A model generated the notes under the pieces. It ran no database searches. It was not told the origin of the DNA and was given only the letters and a program-made list of their open reading frames with translations. Shown here piece after piece: positions 33,847 to 40,425 of a DNA stretch of 48,154 nucleotides. Within the stretch, counting starts at the first letter, position 1, and every line of letters starts with the position of its first letter. The position numbers and the translations under genes were made by a program. Origin of the DNA: a virus; IMG/VR virus record IMGVR_UViG_3300027852_000052, positions 1-48,154 of that record, one strand, 5' to 3'.

Positions 33847-35883
33847 TTAAAACATAACTTTAATTGTTCTGGCAATATGCCCTTTCACTCTTAATATCAG
33901 AGAGTTCCTCTTGGTCGAACTGAATCCCAGCCCGGAGAGTTGATTCTCTGATGGTTCTACCCTCATCTTGCTTCCTAGTGCTGCGAAAACACGTTTATGT
34001 TTCATGAAATCCTCTTTTAGAAACTCATTGAAGAATCCATTGGGCTGTTCGGGGTTCTTACAGCCATCAAGCATGAAGAAATAATGTTTATGGCCTATCC
34101 CCTTTTGTCCATCCCAATAGTTAGGAGAAAACATGCATAAGGAAACCTGATGAAATTGATTTGTCTTCAGACCCCATGCATCTTGGGACTGTGTGTCATA
34201 TGGCAATGCCTCTATAAAGGTAATACCAGTGTCCTTTTTAAAGGCAGCCCTTGCTACAAGAACAAACTCTTTGTGCCTAAGTGTATGGTTATACTCGTAA
34301 GAGAATATTTGTCCGTCATACTCAATCTCGGCACTAAAACCCGTCCTTCCTCCACAATGAGTGTAGTTGTGAACAAGGAACTGGTATACGCCCTCTTGCA
34401 TTTTGTTAATGTCTGTCCAGACAATGTTCTCAACAGCTACATTTGGTCCTGGCGTGATGATGTCTACATCTAACATTCCGGATGATGGTTGTACTATCTT
34501 TGCTAAGGGAAAGTGTATCCTGTTGCCATTTGGCTCAATACAGTGTGCGTCAAAATCATTTTGATTCTCCCCTTTCTTGTTCCACATTATGGAGTATCTT
34601 TTGACACCATTTATATTGCCACCAAAACTCTTGACGTGTTGTTTCATTGAATCTGTGAGGTTGCCCGGATAGGCCCAGGAGAAACCGTTATCCCATTTAA
34701 ATAAGGACTTACTCTGTGGATTCTGGGGGGCAATAAGGGACACAAAGTTAGACGTATGTTTATTCTCTACAAGCACTTCCATACTTGTTATTCTTGGAAG
34801 GATGTCTTTTAAGAACACACCTATGTGAACCTCTCCTACTCTATCGAACTTCTTTGTGTCTAGTGTAACTTCACTTTGTAATTCAGAAAAGACATCCTTT
34901 GTCATTCTACTCACTGCATCTCTGTTTGCAAACAGGATATTATTAATCGTTATGTCGTCAATAGTTGCAAAACGTCTGCCAAGTGATTCTGTCAAGCCTA
35001 AACTTATGAAAGTTTCCTGGGCTTGTTCAACCATTTTCTTTGTGAATATGTCTTTGGGCCGTTTATAGTTTGGCGGGGCAACGATATGCTCATATCGCTT
35101 GACTGCATCATTGATATCCGTCCCTTGCGAAAGATCTGTTAATAAGACACCTATGGAATGGTTTCTTATTCTTCCTATCGCTCCTCCAACACTGGTTGAT
35201 TTGTCCCAGCAAAACAGGTGTTTCTCCTGTCTTCTCAGCTTGTAGTAATTTGTATATAATACGAGAAACTTACTGAGCACACTCTTCCATTCGTCACCCT
35301 TATAGAGCGATCCTTGCGTGATCAGATCAAGGACTGTTTCAATAGAGTCCTTTGTTATTTCCTGTAAACTTCTCTTGAAGACATCATGTGTCGCACGGAA
35401 CTGAGAAACTGTAGTTCCAATGGTTTCAGACGACTTGCAGACGAGTCTTGGGGGTAATTCCAGAGATAGATGGTTCCAAGTCTGGATCATACCGTTGTCA
35501 AGTAATTCCCTGTTGTGTGCGGTGCCGAGCTTACTCTCTTTCGTGATAAATACATCATGAATGGGGAAACCCTTGACATACTCTGCAAGAGCGGAGACGA
35601 CAGGCTGATATGTTGTGTCGTCAACTGTGAAGTCCCATAGACTTATAGTCTTGTTGTCCTTAATCACGACAATGTGCCCATAGTGACGTATAAAATTTCT
35701 ACAACAACTACAGTCAAACTCCCGCCTCTCTCGGAACACTTCGTTTGTTCCTGGTGGAAAGCTATCTAGGTATAGCTCCCAAAGCAGATCTGGGTTAAGG
35801 TTTGTTGTGAATAGAGTGTTTTGACCGCCCATCATATCATAGGCATGTTCAAGGAACACCTCTTTAAACTCTCTAAACTCCAT
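33847..35883 (-). CDS. Large early protein with YfaP/DUF2135-like domain
   Basis: 678 residues. Near the N-terminus CSCC (~58-61) could bind metal. Residues ~420-550 show a beta-sandwich pattern (NDFDAHCIEPNGNRIHFPLA, SGMLDVDIITPG, GVYQFLVHNYTH, FSAEIEYDGQ) close to YfaP/DUF2135 domains. The remainder has no motif I recognise. It is the largest gene in the accessory part of the early unit and has AGGAGG 8 bases before ATG 35883. YfaP-like domains often bind sugars or calcium in exported proteins, but no signal peptide is present, so a cytoplasmic role, perhaps against host defence, is possible. Confidence 0.6.
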   Translation of the reverse strand: MEFREFKEVFLEHAYDMMGGQNTLFTTNLNPDLLWELYLDSFPPGTNEVFRERREFDCSCCRNFIRHYGHIVVIKDNKTISLWDFTVDDTTYQPVVSALAEYVKGFPIHDVFITKESKLGTAHNRELLDNGMIQTWNHLSLELPPRLVCKSSETIGTTVSQFRATHDVFKRSLQEITKDSIETVLDLITQGSLYKGDEWKSVLSKFLVLYTNYYKLRRQEKHLFCWDKSTSVGGAIGRIRNHSIGVLLTDLSQGTDINDAVKRYEHIVAPPNYKRPKDIFTKKMVEQAQETFISLGLTESLGRRFATIDDITINNILFANRDAVSRMTKDVFSELQSEVTLDTKKFDRVGEVHIGVFLKDILPRITSMEVLVENKHTSNFVSLIAPQNPQSKSLFKWDNGFSWAYPGNLTDSMKQHVKSFGGNINGVKRYSIMWNKKGENQNDFDAHCIEPNGNRIHFPLAKIVQPSSGMLDVDIITPGPNVAVENIVWTDINKMQEGVYQFLVHNYTHCGGRTGFSAEIEYDGQIFSYEYNHTLRHKEFVLVARAAFKKDTGITFIEALPYDTQSQDAWGLKTNQFHQVSLCMFSPNYWDGQKGIGHKHYFFMLDGCKNPEQPNGFFNEFLKEDFMKHKRVFAALGSKMRVEPSENQLSGLGFSSTKRNSLILRVKGHIARTIKVMF

Positions 35884-35887
35884 TTTG

Positions 35888-36181
35888 CTACCTCCTGTTT
35901 TCTTCCTCTATTTGGTCTAAATGCTGTCTAGCCTCTTCTTTGGTAAGAAACAGGCGCTCGACAGGATATATTGATCCTCCACCAATTCCTGTTTCTATGC
36001 ACATATACGCTTCTTCTACTGAGCGTTTCGGCTTAAAGTTGTCAAATATTGAGTTGTCTGGTATACCGGGAGAGTCTGTTACGCACTTTCTGACCTGTCC
36101 AATTGTTAAAGGCATGCCACATACATCTGGATACGAGGCGTACACAACATCACCAATATTGTACTTTGTTTCCATAATCAT
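35888..36181 (-). CDS. Unknown early protein (97 aa)
   Basis: 97 residues: KYNIGDVVYASYPDVCGMPL resembles a small SH3-like strand set at the N-terminus, and the C-terminus is an acidic helix (TKEEARQHLDQIEEENRR). AAAGGAG lies 8 bases before ATG 36181. Function unknown. Confidence 0.6.
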   Translation of the reverse strand: MIMETKYNIGDVVYASYPDVCGMPLTIGQVRKCVTDSPGIPDNSIFDNFKPKRSVEEAYMCIETGIGGGSIYPVERLFLTKEEARQHLDQIEEENRR

Positions 36182-36204
36182 TTTGTTTATCTCCTTTCAG
36201 TGTG

Positions 36205-36459
36205 TTATTGATGTGTAAACTTTTTTGCCAGCCTTGAACGGATACTTCCATAAGAGCGCCTGTGGTTATCTGCAATTTGTTGTATCGCTGCTTGAACCTC
36301 TCTGGTAAACATATAATCTTCAGAAGCATCCCAACACAGGCCAGCCCTGCAATCATCTGCCACCTCTTTGGTTTTCTGTCTCACTTTCTCCTCGTCGAAA
36401 ACGATGTTCTTTCTTATCCTGCTGTCAATTGCGTTGTTTAGAAAGTCTTTCTCCGTCAG
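36205..36459 (-). pseudogene. Small gene with non-standard start or 1-base slip
   Basis: A coherent 84-codon frame (KDFLNNAIDSRIRKNIVF, then EVADDCRAGLCWDASEDYMF) begins with CTG at 36459, overlapping the upstream stop as CTGA, and ends at TAA 36205-36207. The only well-placed ATG (36475, AAGGAGG 6 bases before) is out of frame by one base in AAAA (36460-36463). Either a CTG start, GTG at 36384, or a 1-base insertion explains this. Confidence 0.55.
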
Positions 36460-36755
36460 TTTTCGTCTTTCTCATCTTTTCCCTCCTTCTTCTTAAGGTT
36501 TTGTCTTCTCTCCAACTCTTCTTGAAGTAAATCTAGATGAATGGAGGTTGGACTGTCAAGAATTTTGTCAAGCTCTTCCTCAAAGGCAATTTGTGCAAAC
36601 TCTCCAGACGGTCTTGGGCCTGTTAAATAGAAAAGGCGTGTTGCGTGGCTTACTACTCCGAACCTTTTTAACATATTAATACAGTTCTTAATATGCTGCG
36701 TCCTCATATCTTTAATTTCCAACTCTCTCCCATCCTTTGTTGTCCATGTTTTCAT
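36456..36755 (-). CDS. Conserved-type small early protein (99 aa)
   Basis: 99 residues starting KTWTTKDGRELEIKDM, then HIKNCINMLKR, a short pattern found in many phages (strand-turn-strand, then helix). The C-terminus is a charged coil (RRQNLKKKEGKDEKDEN). The start overlaps the next gene upstream by 4 bases. Function unknown. Confidence 0.6.
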   Translation of the reverse strand: MKTWTTKDGRELEIKDMRTQHIKNCINMLKRFGVVSHATRLFYLTGPRPSGEFAQIAFEEELDKILDSPTSIHLDLLQEELERRQNLKKKEGKDEKDEN

Positions 36756-36964
36756 GATTTCTTAAACCTTTTCCAAGACTCTTCTTTGTTATTCTTAAAA
36801 TTAACCTTATCCAGGTGGTTTAAAGCCTTAGTTATGTGTTTCTTCTCCTTAAGCAAGGTAGAACTTGTATAAAGTAGTCCATATAGGATGTGTTTAGCAG
36901 TTCCTAACTGTCCTACATTACGGAAAAGCCTTTCAAATTGCCACTGTTGTCGCTTTGTTCTCAT
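36752..36964 (-). CDS. Small basic early protein (70 aa)
   Basis: 70 residues, basic throughout (KRQQWQFERLFRNVGQLG, then NFKNNKEESWKRFKKS). AGGAGG 6 bases before ATG 36964. Its helical basic character suggests nucleic-acid contact. No family recognised. Confidence 0.55.
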   Translation of the reverse strand: MRTKRQQWQFERLFRNVGQLGTAKHILYGLLYTSSTLLKEKKHITKALNHLDKVNFKNNKEESWKRFKKS

Positions 36965-36981
36965 ATTTTCCCTCCTGTCCT

Positions 36982-37077
36982 TTACGAGAACACTGCAAAC
37001 AGCACCTTTGCCAGTGCAGCAAGAAGAACTATTATAACAGTAACAATGATTATTCCTTTTATCTTATCATCTTCCAT
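36982..37077 (-). CDS. Tiny single-span membrane protein (31 aa)
   Basis: 31 residues from ATG 37077 with GGAGGACAAG upstream. A charged head (MEDDKIKG) precedes one clear membrane helix (IIIVTVIIVLLAALAKVLFA). An in-frame ATG four codons earlier overlaps the previous stop (TAATG), but the ribosome site fits the inner one. Possible membrane or host-takeover peptide. Confidence 0.65.
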   Translation of the reverse strand: MEDDKIKGIIIVTVIIVLLAALAKVLFAVFS

Positions 37078-37088
37078 CTTGTCCTCCA

Positions 37089-37364
37089 TTATACTTCAAT
37101 CAAACTTGAGTTTTGGATCGTTGACCGTAGGTCTGATACGACGCCTATAAACGCATCAATCCTACTAAGCATTTGTTCGTAGACATAATTCTTCCCTAGT
37201 GACTGTATCTTGGTGATAGTTGAAGCATAATCTATTGCAGGTATTTTCTGCCCTATCACCAAATCCTCTGGCACATAACCTGTAACAGCCTTTATTATCT
37301 CTTCAACTTCGGTTTTGGCTGCCTGTATTAGACACCCCTTTTCTGTCTTTGCAATAATTTCCAT
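37089..37364 (-). CDS. Unknown early protein (91 aa)
   Basis: 91 residues with strand-helix start (MEIIAKTEKGCLIQAAKTEV) and long C-terminal helix (NYVYEQMLSRIDAFIGVV). AAGGAGG precedes ATG 37364. Function unknown. Confidence 0.55.
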   Translation of the reverse strand: MEIIAKTEKGCLIQAAKTEVEEIIKAVTGYVPEDLVIGQKIPAIDYASTITKIQSLGKNYVYEQMLSRIDAFIGVVSDLRSTIQNSSLIEV

Positions 37365-37379
37365 CTTGTCCTCCTTGTT

Positions 37380-37730
37380 TTAATATGGTTTGTTTTCCTT
37401 GCGAAATATCCTCCATTTTGACTCAAAACTGTGTGCTGGAGTCTTTCGCTGTACGTACTCACCTGATTTGCTTAATTTTGTATCTCTGGAAAATCCTCTA
37501 ACTCACCTCCTCTCAATAGACTCTAAAAACCCTTCTGTAAACAGTCTACATTTTTGCCCAGACCGGACAAAGTAATACTTTCCATCGTCTCATGTGGAAA
37601 TAAGTATCCCATGATATTTATGTGCTAGTTTAATTGTATGAGTTTCAACTGAGCATGGATATGAGGAGTCTAAATCAGTAGATGTTGGTGAGAATAATAA
37701 GCACAGGAATATTACTATTAAGGCTTTCAT
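37380..37730 (-). pseudogene. Exported small protein gene interrupted by two in-frame TGA codons
   Basis: From ATG 37730 (ATGA overlap with the gene upstream) a frame of 117 codons runs to TAA 37380-37382 with TGA at 37590-37592 and 37503-37505 only. Part 1 (46 aa) has a signal peptide (ALIVIFLCLLFSPTS). Part 2 (28 aa; DDGKYYFVRSGQKCRLFTEG) and part 3 (40 aa; KLSKSGEYVQRKTPAHSFES) look coding but have no start codons. Reading TGA as Trp gives a sensible 116-residue exported protein. Confidence 0.55.
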
Positions 37731-37864
37731 CTGCTCCCTTCTTTCATTTGATTTCTTTGTTTCTCCAAACAGCTAGCACAAATTGGGTTTTGTATTCCCT
37801 CTGGATGTAGTAAATACCACCCAACAGAAGGTGTCCAATAATCATCACAAATCTTGCAGATCAT
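37727..37864 (-). CDS. Small zinc-knuckle protein (45 aa)
   Basis: 45 residues. CKIC (3-6) and CASC (~29-32) form a zinc site. The start and stop both overlap neighbours as ATGA, so it is coupled to both. Function unknown. Confidence 0.65.
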   Translation of the reverse strand: MICKICDDYWTPSVGWYLLHPEGIQNPICASCLEKQRNQMKEGSR

Positions 37865-38037
37865 TTCTTATCCTCCCTCTCATAAATCCATCTAAAGACT
37901 TTAGTATGTAGGTGTTTATATTCTTGTTTCTCTGGAAAATCTCCTGACTTCTCTAAAACTATAATAAGACTAGAAAGACCTTTTTCTAAAATTTCCTTCT
38001 CTCTTACTGTAAAACTCATTCTTTCTTTGCGAACCAT
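37861..38037 (-). CDS. Small helical protein (58 aa)
   Basis: 58 residues with GGAGG 9 bases before ATG 38037. Helical with basic start (VRKERMSFTVREKEILEKGL) and mixed end. The stop overlaps the next start as ATGA. The layout resembles short phage proteins with helix-loop-helix form; function unknown. Confidence 0.65.
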   Translation of the reverse strand: MVRKERMSFTVREKEILEKGLSSLIIVLEKSGDFPEKQEYKHLHTKVFRWIYEREDKK

Positions 38038-38052
38038 GTTTCTTTGCCTCCT

Positions 38053-38265
38053 TTAGTCTAGTCTGCAGTTCTCTGACAGAACATAATCTTTTACTTTTTC
38101 CCAGCTTTGCAAACTCCAGACACCATAAGGACATCCCTGTCCCTTCAGTGCCTCAATAGATCTGTCAATATCCTGCTTTAGAATTAAGGCTTTGACTCTG
38201 TCCCCATTCAAAGCATCGTAAACCAACATCATGTGTGTCTGGTCTTGTTCTAAATAGCCTATCAT
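38053..38265 (-). CDS. Unknown early protein (70 aa)
   Basis: 70 residues, alpha/beta (HMMLVYDALNGDRVKALIL, then YGVWSLQSWEKVKDYV). AGGAGG-like site (AAAGGAGGTAAA) before ATG 38265. Function unknown. Confidence 0.55.
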   Translation of the reverse strand: MIGYLEQDQTHMMLVYDALNGDRVKALILKQDIDRSIEALKGQGCPYGVWSLQSWEKVKDYVLSENCRLD

Positions 38266-38279
38266 TTTACCTCCTTTTG

Positions 38280-38483
38280 TTAATCCTCTAACTGGATTAA
38301 TATACCATTCTTACATATTCCAGAGGCATACCATCGGTGTGGTTTAGGGTAATGTGGGCCTTCAAGTGATACAGGGCCGTCCTTTAAAGGAAACGGGCCG
38401 GGAGAAAAGACAGTGATTTTCTCTCCTACATGAAAGTCCGCTTTCAACGCTTTCTTTGTCTTATAGTTCGGTGAGACATACAT
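38280..38483 (-). CDS. Unknown early protein (67 aa)
   Basis: 67 residues from ATG 38483, preceded by AAAGGGG 8 bases upstream; an in-frame ATG 16 codons earlier lies within the preceding gene and lacks a site. Beta-rich (KADFHVGEKITVFSPGPF, RWYASGICKNGILIQLED), possibly an SH3-like fold. Start overlaps the stop upstream (TAATG). Confidence 0.6.
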   Translation of the reverse strand: MYVSPNYKTKKALKADFHVGEKITVFSPGPFPLKDGPVSLEGPHYPKPHRWYASGICKNGILIQLED

Positions 38484-38635
38484 TATATTATCCCCTTTAT
38501 CTGCTTCTCTAGCTCCAGTTTCCTGAAACATCTTCTACAGGTTAGCACATCAACCATTACCTTACAGGTAGTCAACAGGTTGCAATGCACACAAAATGTT
38601 GTCTTTTTTTCCTTTACTTCATCCCAATTTTTCAT
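38483..38635 (-). CDS. Small zinc-ribbon protein (50 aa)
   Basis: 50 residues. CVHC (15-18), a single Cys (~24) and CRRC (~33-36) are suited to one zinc ion. AAAGGAG before ATG 38635. Charged helix at the end (KLELEKQIKG). One of several tiny zinc proteins in this region. Confidence 0.7.
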   Translation of the reverse strand: MKNWDEVKEKKTTFCVHCNLLTTCKVMVDVLTCRRCFRKLELEKQIKGII

Positions 38636-38798
38636 CTTTTTCTCCTTTTCTTGGTGTTAAAGAACTAATAGAGAGAATATCGTCACGTTCTGCTGCATCT
38701 AAATTGTACATGTCTTTGTGCCATATATCCTCATAACGCAACAGAAGATATTGGTATGTTGTGGGATGTTTTGATTTTATGTAATCTTCTACGGTCAT
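38619..38798 (-). CDS. Small early protein (59 aa), intact copy of a tandem pair
   Basis: 59 residues with AAAGGAGG 5 bases before ATG 38798, directly behind the promoter at 38833-38861. TVEDYIKSKHPTTYQYLLLR, then EDIWHKDMYNLDAAERDDIL. It is paralogous to the interrupted gene at 38885-39079, in which the W of EDIW is a TGA codon. Function unknown. Confidence 0.7.
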   Translation of the reverse strand: MTVEDYIKSKHPTTYQYLLLRYEDIWHKDMYNLDAAERDDILSISSLTPRKGEKDEKLG

Positions 38799-38832
38799 TT
38801 TTCACCTCCTTTCCTTCATTACTTATGTTTTC

Positions 38833-38861
38833 ATTATACCCTAAAAAGATTCTTATGTCAA
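38833..38861 (-). promoter_or_regulatory. Consensus sigma70-type promoter
   Basis: On the - strand TTGACA (38856-38861), 17-base spacer, TATAAT (38833-38838): a perfect consensus in both hexamers and spacing. The -35 lies in a 23-base stretch repeated exactly at 39148-39170. Confidence 0.9.
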
Positions 38862-38884
38862 GTTATATCTTATCTTAGATAAAC

Positions 38885-39079
38885 TTAGTTTATATACTTA
38901 GTTTTCTTTTTAGAGCAGGCAGTCTCTAGAAAGAGTATATCTTTAAAATCTTTATCATCTAGTCTACAAAGAGAGTCATATCATATATCCTCAAAATAGA
39001 CATTATATATAAAATGATATATGTCATAATGATTTGTTTTTACATATTCACGTACTGTAATCCTGTCCTTGCTTGTCAT
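38885..39079 (-). pseudogene. Tandem paralogue with TGA at a conserved Trp position
   Basis: ATG 39079 (AGGAG 9 bases before) opens a 64-residue frame ending at TAA 38885-38887, with one internal TGA at 38981-38983 (codon 33). Around it FEDI-TGA-YDSL corresponds to YEDI-W-HKDM in the paralogue at 38619-38798, and flanks (TVREYVKTNH; KDFKDILFL) align as well. It has its own promoter at 39130-39158. Mutation of TGG to TGA, or readthrough as Trp, are both possible. Confidence 0.65.
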
Positions 39080-39129
39080 TTTTTGGGTCTCCTATTCTAA
39101 AGGTTTTCTTTACCACTCTTTTATACCTT

Positions 39130-39158
39130 ATTGTAGCATAAAATGTGTCTTATGTCAA
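39130..39158 (-). promoter_or_regulatory. Sigma70-type promoter
   Basis: On the - strand TTGACA (39153-39158), 17-base spacer, TACAAT (39130-39135). Shares its upstream and -35 sequence exactly with the promoter at 38833-38861, and drives the paralogous small gene. Confidence 0.85.
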
Positions 39159-39210
39159 GTTATATCTTATTCCAAACATGGTTACTCTATACTCCCGTAG
39201 GGGAGAAGGG

Positions 39211-39221
39211 TCGAATTTCGA
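39211..39221. promoter_or_regulatory. Dyad box 6 (TCG-W5-CGA), origin left flank
   Basis: Perfect core TCGAATTTCGA followed by TATTTT. It lies 9 bases from the first iteron cluster. Confidence 0.7.
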
Positions 39222-39229
39222 TATTTTGT

Positions 39230-39287
39230 TGTACGAATGTACAAATGTACACTTGTGTACTTGTACGATAGTACATGAATGTGTACG
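39230..39287. repeat. Iteron cluster A, 8-bp units TGTACNAA
   Basis: Consecutive 8-base units TGTACGAA, TGTACAAA, TGTACACT, TGTGTACT, TGTACGAT, AGTACATG, then a last GTAC. Seven GTAC tetramers occur in 56 bases, where about one per 256 is expected. Such phased short repeats are typical binding arrays for an initiator or partition protein. There is no open reading frame here with a ribosome site. Confidence 0.75.
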
Positions 39288-39329
39288 AAGTTCCAGCAGC
39301 CCCCCTTCCCATTTCTCCGATGTTTATCC

Positions 39330-39412
39330 CTTTTCTCTTGTCTCTTCTCTCTTGTCTCTTCTCTTATATTAATAATATATTATTATATATATAATAAAAA
39401 AATATATAAAAA
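39330..39412. other. Pyrimidine repeat and AT-rich tract (candidate unwinding element)
   Basis: A tandem 14-base repeat TCTCTTGTCTCTTC (twice) runs into a tract from about 39364 to 39412 consisting almost only of A and T (TATTAATAATATATTATTA and onwards). It lies between iteron clusters. This is the arrangement of a DNA-unwinding element at a replication origin; function is inferred. Confidence 0.55.
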
Positions 39413-39495
39413 AGAAAGGATAAAAGGAAAAGGATGGAAAAGGGGGGGATAAAGATCGAAAGGGAGAGGGTAAAAAAGGGGGGTCTCCAGGATGC

Positions 39496-39622
39496 GTTCA
39501 CGTTCACGTACAAACGTACAAATAAAAAATTTTTTTCAAGCCTGTTTTGGGTTTGCTGAAAGTGACGTTCAAACGTGCAAAATAAGGGCTTGTACAATCG
39601 AACAACCGTACAACCGCACAAA
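39496..39622. repeat. Iteron cluster B, 8-bp units YGTNCAAA
   Basis: Three subgroups: CGTTCA, CGTTCA, CGTACAAA, CGTACAAA (39496-39521); CGTTCAAA, CGTGCAAA (39566-39581); and TGTACAAT, CGAACAAC, CGTACAAC, CGCACAAA (39591-39622). The 8-base period matches cluster A. No gene is seen in the + or - strand here that has a start and ribosome site. Confidence 0.75.
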
Positions 39623-39626
39623 AATA

Positions 39627-39637
39627 TCGTTTTTCGA
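39627..39637. promoter_or_regulatory. Dyad box 7 (TCG-W5-CGA), origin right flank
   Basis: Perfect core TCGTTTTTCGA, followed by TCTTTATC. It touches the end of iteron cluster B, mirroring box 6 beside cluster A. Confidence 0.7.
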
Positions 39638-39655
39638 TCTTTATCTTTTAAGGGA

Positions 39656-39688
39656 TAAAAAAGGAGGGCACCTTGCAGGATACCCTCC
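39656..39688 (-). terminator. Intrinsic terminator
   Basis: On the - strand GGAGGG (39683-39688) pairs with CCCTCC (39663-39668), with partial extra pairing inside, then TTTTTTA. It follows the stop of the small gene at 39698-39874 by ten bases and shields the candidate origin from early transcription. Confidence 0.8.
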
Positions 39689-39697
39689 CTTCCTGTG

Positions 39698-39874
39698 TTA
39701 GCGTCTTTGCACACGCCTTCTTAATCTTCCGATGTTTAGTTGCACAAATTCAAACTTTTTCTCTTCTATGATTTGCTTAAGCAACTCCTGTCGTGTTTCT
39801 TTCTCCTCCCATTCAAGCTCATGTAGCTTTGCTTTAATGTCTTGGAGTGTAGTAAATCTCTCTTCTATAGTCAT
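39698..39874 (-). CDS. Small helical protein (58 aa)
   Basis: 58 residues with GAGGAGG 7 bases before ATG 39874. One long charged helix (TIEERFTTLQDIKAKLHELE through KQIIEEKKFE) and an Arg-rich end (GRLRRRVQRR). Probably a small nucleic-acid-binding or coiled-coil regulator. It is the second gene of the first early operon and is followed by a terminator. Confidence 0.7.
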   Translation of the reverse strand: MTIEERFTTLQDIKAKLHELEWEEKETRQELLKQIIEEKKFEFVQLNIGRLRRRVQRR

Positions 39875-39900
39875 ATTCCCACCTCCTCTCTTTTTTAGAT

Positions 39901-39926
39901 TTTATGGGCTTGTAGATGCCTGTCAT
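39901..39926. repeat. Inverted repeat arm, left
   Basis: 26 bases, TTTATGGGCTTG-TA-GATGCCTGTCAT, matching the reverse complement of 40389-40414 at 24 of 26 positions. The two arms enclose the single gene 39937-40371. Confidence 0.8.
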
Positions 39927-39936
39927 GCTTAATGGG

Positions 39937-40371
39937 TTATTCCTCGTTTTTCTTGTTTTCCTCATCCTGAAGGTTTTGTGCAGTCTTTAGCAACGCTTCC
40001 TGTTCCTCAGTCAAAGGGATGCTCAGTGTAACCAAGGTGCGTATGTCCTCCAGGGATGTAATCTTCCCCGCTGCCTCTTTGTTGTATCCAGAGGTCTTCT
40101 TAGACGACCATTCTCCGGCTATCAGGGAATTCCAAGTATCCACCATAAGTTTCAGCTTGAAGTCTTGTGACTTTCCCTTAGTGTCGGCCTTTTTGTTGCT
40201 CAACTTCTGCTTACAAACGAAATATAAGCATTGTATCTTGAATTTCCTATCCTTGTCCATTGCCTTCTCTAACAAGGTTAGGTCAAAGCCCTCATGTTTG
40301 ACGTCTCCAGAGGACAGTATGGCCAACTCGTTCTCCAGCTTCCATTTAAAACTTTTTTCGATTTCTGTCAT
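39937..40371 (-). CDS. First early gene, unknown (144 aa)
   Basis: 144 residues, helical and charged: SFKWKLENELAILSSGDVKH at the start, LKLMVDTWNSLIAGEW in the middle and an acidic helix (TEEQEALLKTAQNLQDEENK) at the end. It is similar in order of motifs to the 122-residue gene at 30575-30943. It is first behind two tandem promoters and a boxA-like element, so it should be the earliest protein made. It is enclosed by a 26-base inverted repeat. Function unknown; a host-takeover or regulatory role fits the position. Confidence 0.65.
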   Translation of the reverse strand: MTEIEKSFKWKLENELAILSSGDVKHEGFDLTLLEKAMDKDRKFKIQCLYFVCKQKLSNKKADTKGKSQDFKLKLMVDTWNSLIAGEWSSKKTSGYNKEAAGKITSLEDIRTLVTLSIPLTEEQEALLKTAQNLQDEENKKNEE

Positions 40372-40388
40372 GATTATACTCCTTATCC

Positions 40389-40414
40389 ATGACAGGCATC
40401 GTCAAGCCCATAAA
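40389..40414. repeat. Inverted repeat arm, right
   Basis: Reverse-complement partner of 39901-39926 (24 of 26). It lies in the transcribed leader of the gene at 39937-40371. Confidence 0.8.
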
Positions 40415-40425
40415 CTCCTATTCAA

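Noticed and set aside
37380-39079. Genome-wide reassignment of TGA to Trp
   Set aside because: Many intact genes end with TGA at ATGA overlaps, and long genes use TGG for Trp; only local readthrough is conceivable.
39230-39622. CRISPR array
   Set aside because: Repeats are 8 bp and contiguous with no spacers.
39364-39714. 116-codon open frame on the - strand across the origin-like region
   Set aside because: Low-complexity product from AT-rich and pyrimidine tracts, no ribosome site, and it overlaps a terminator and iterons.
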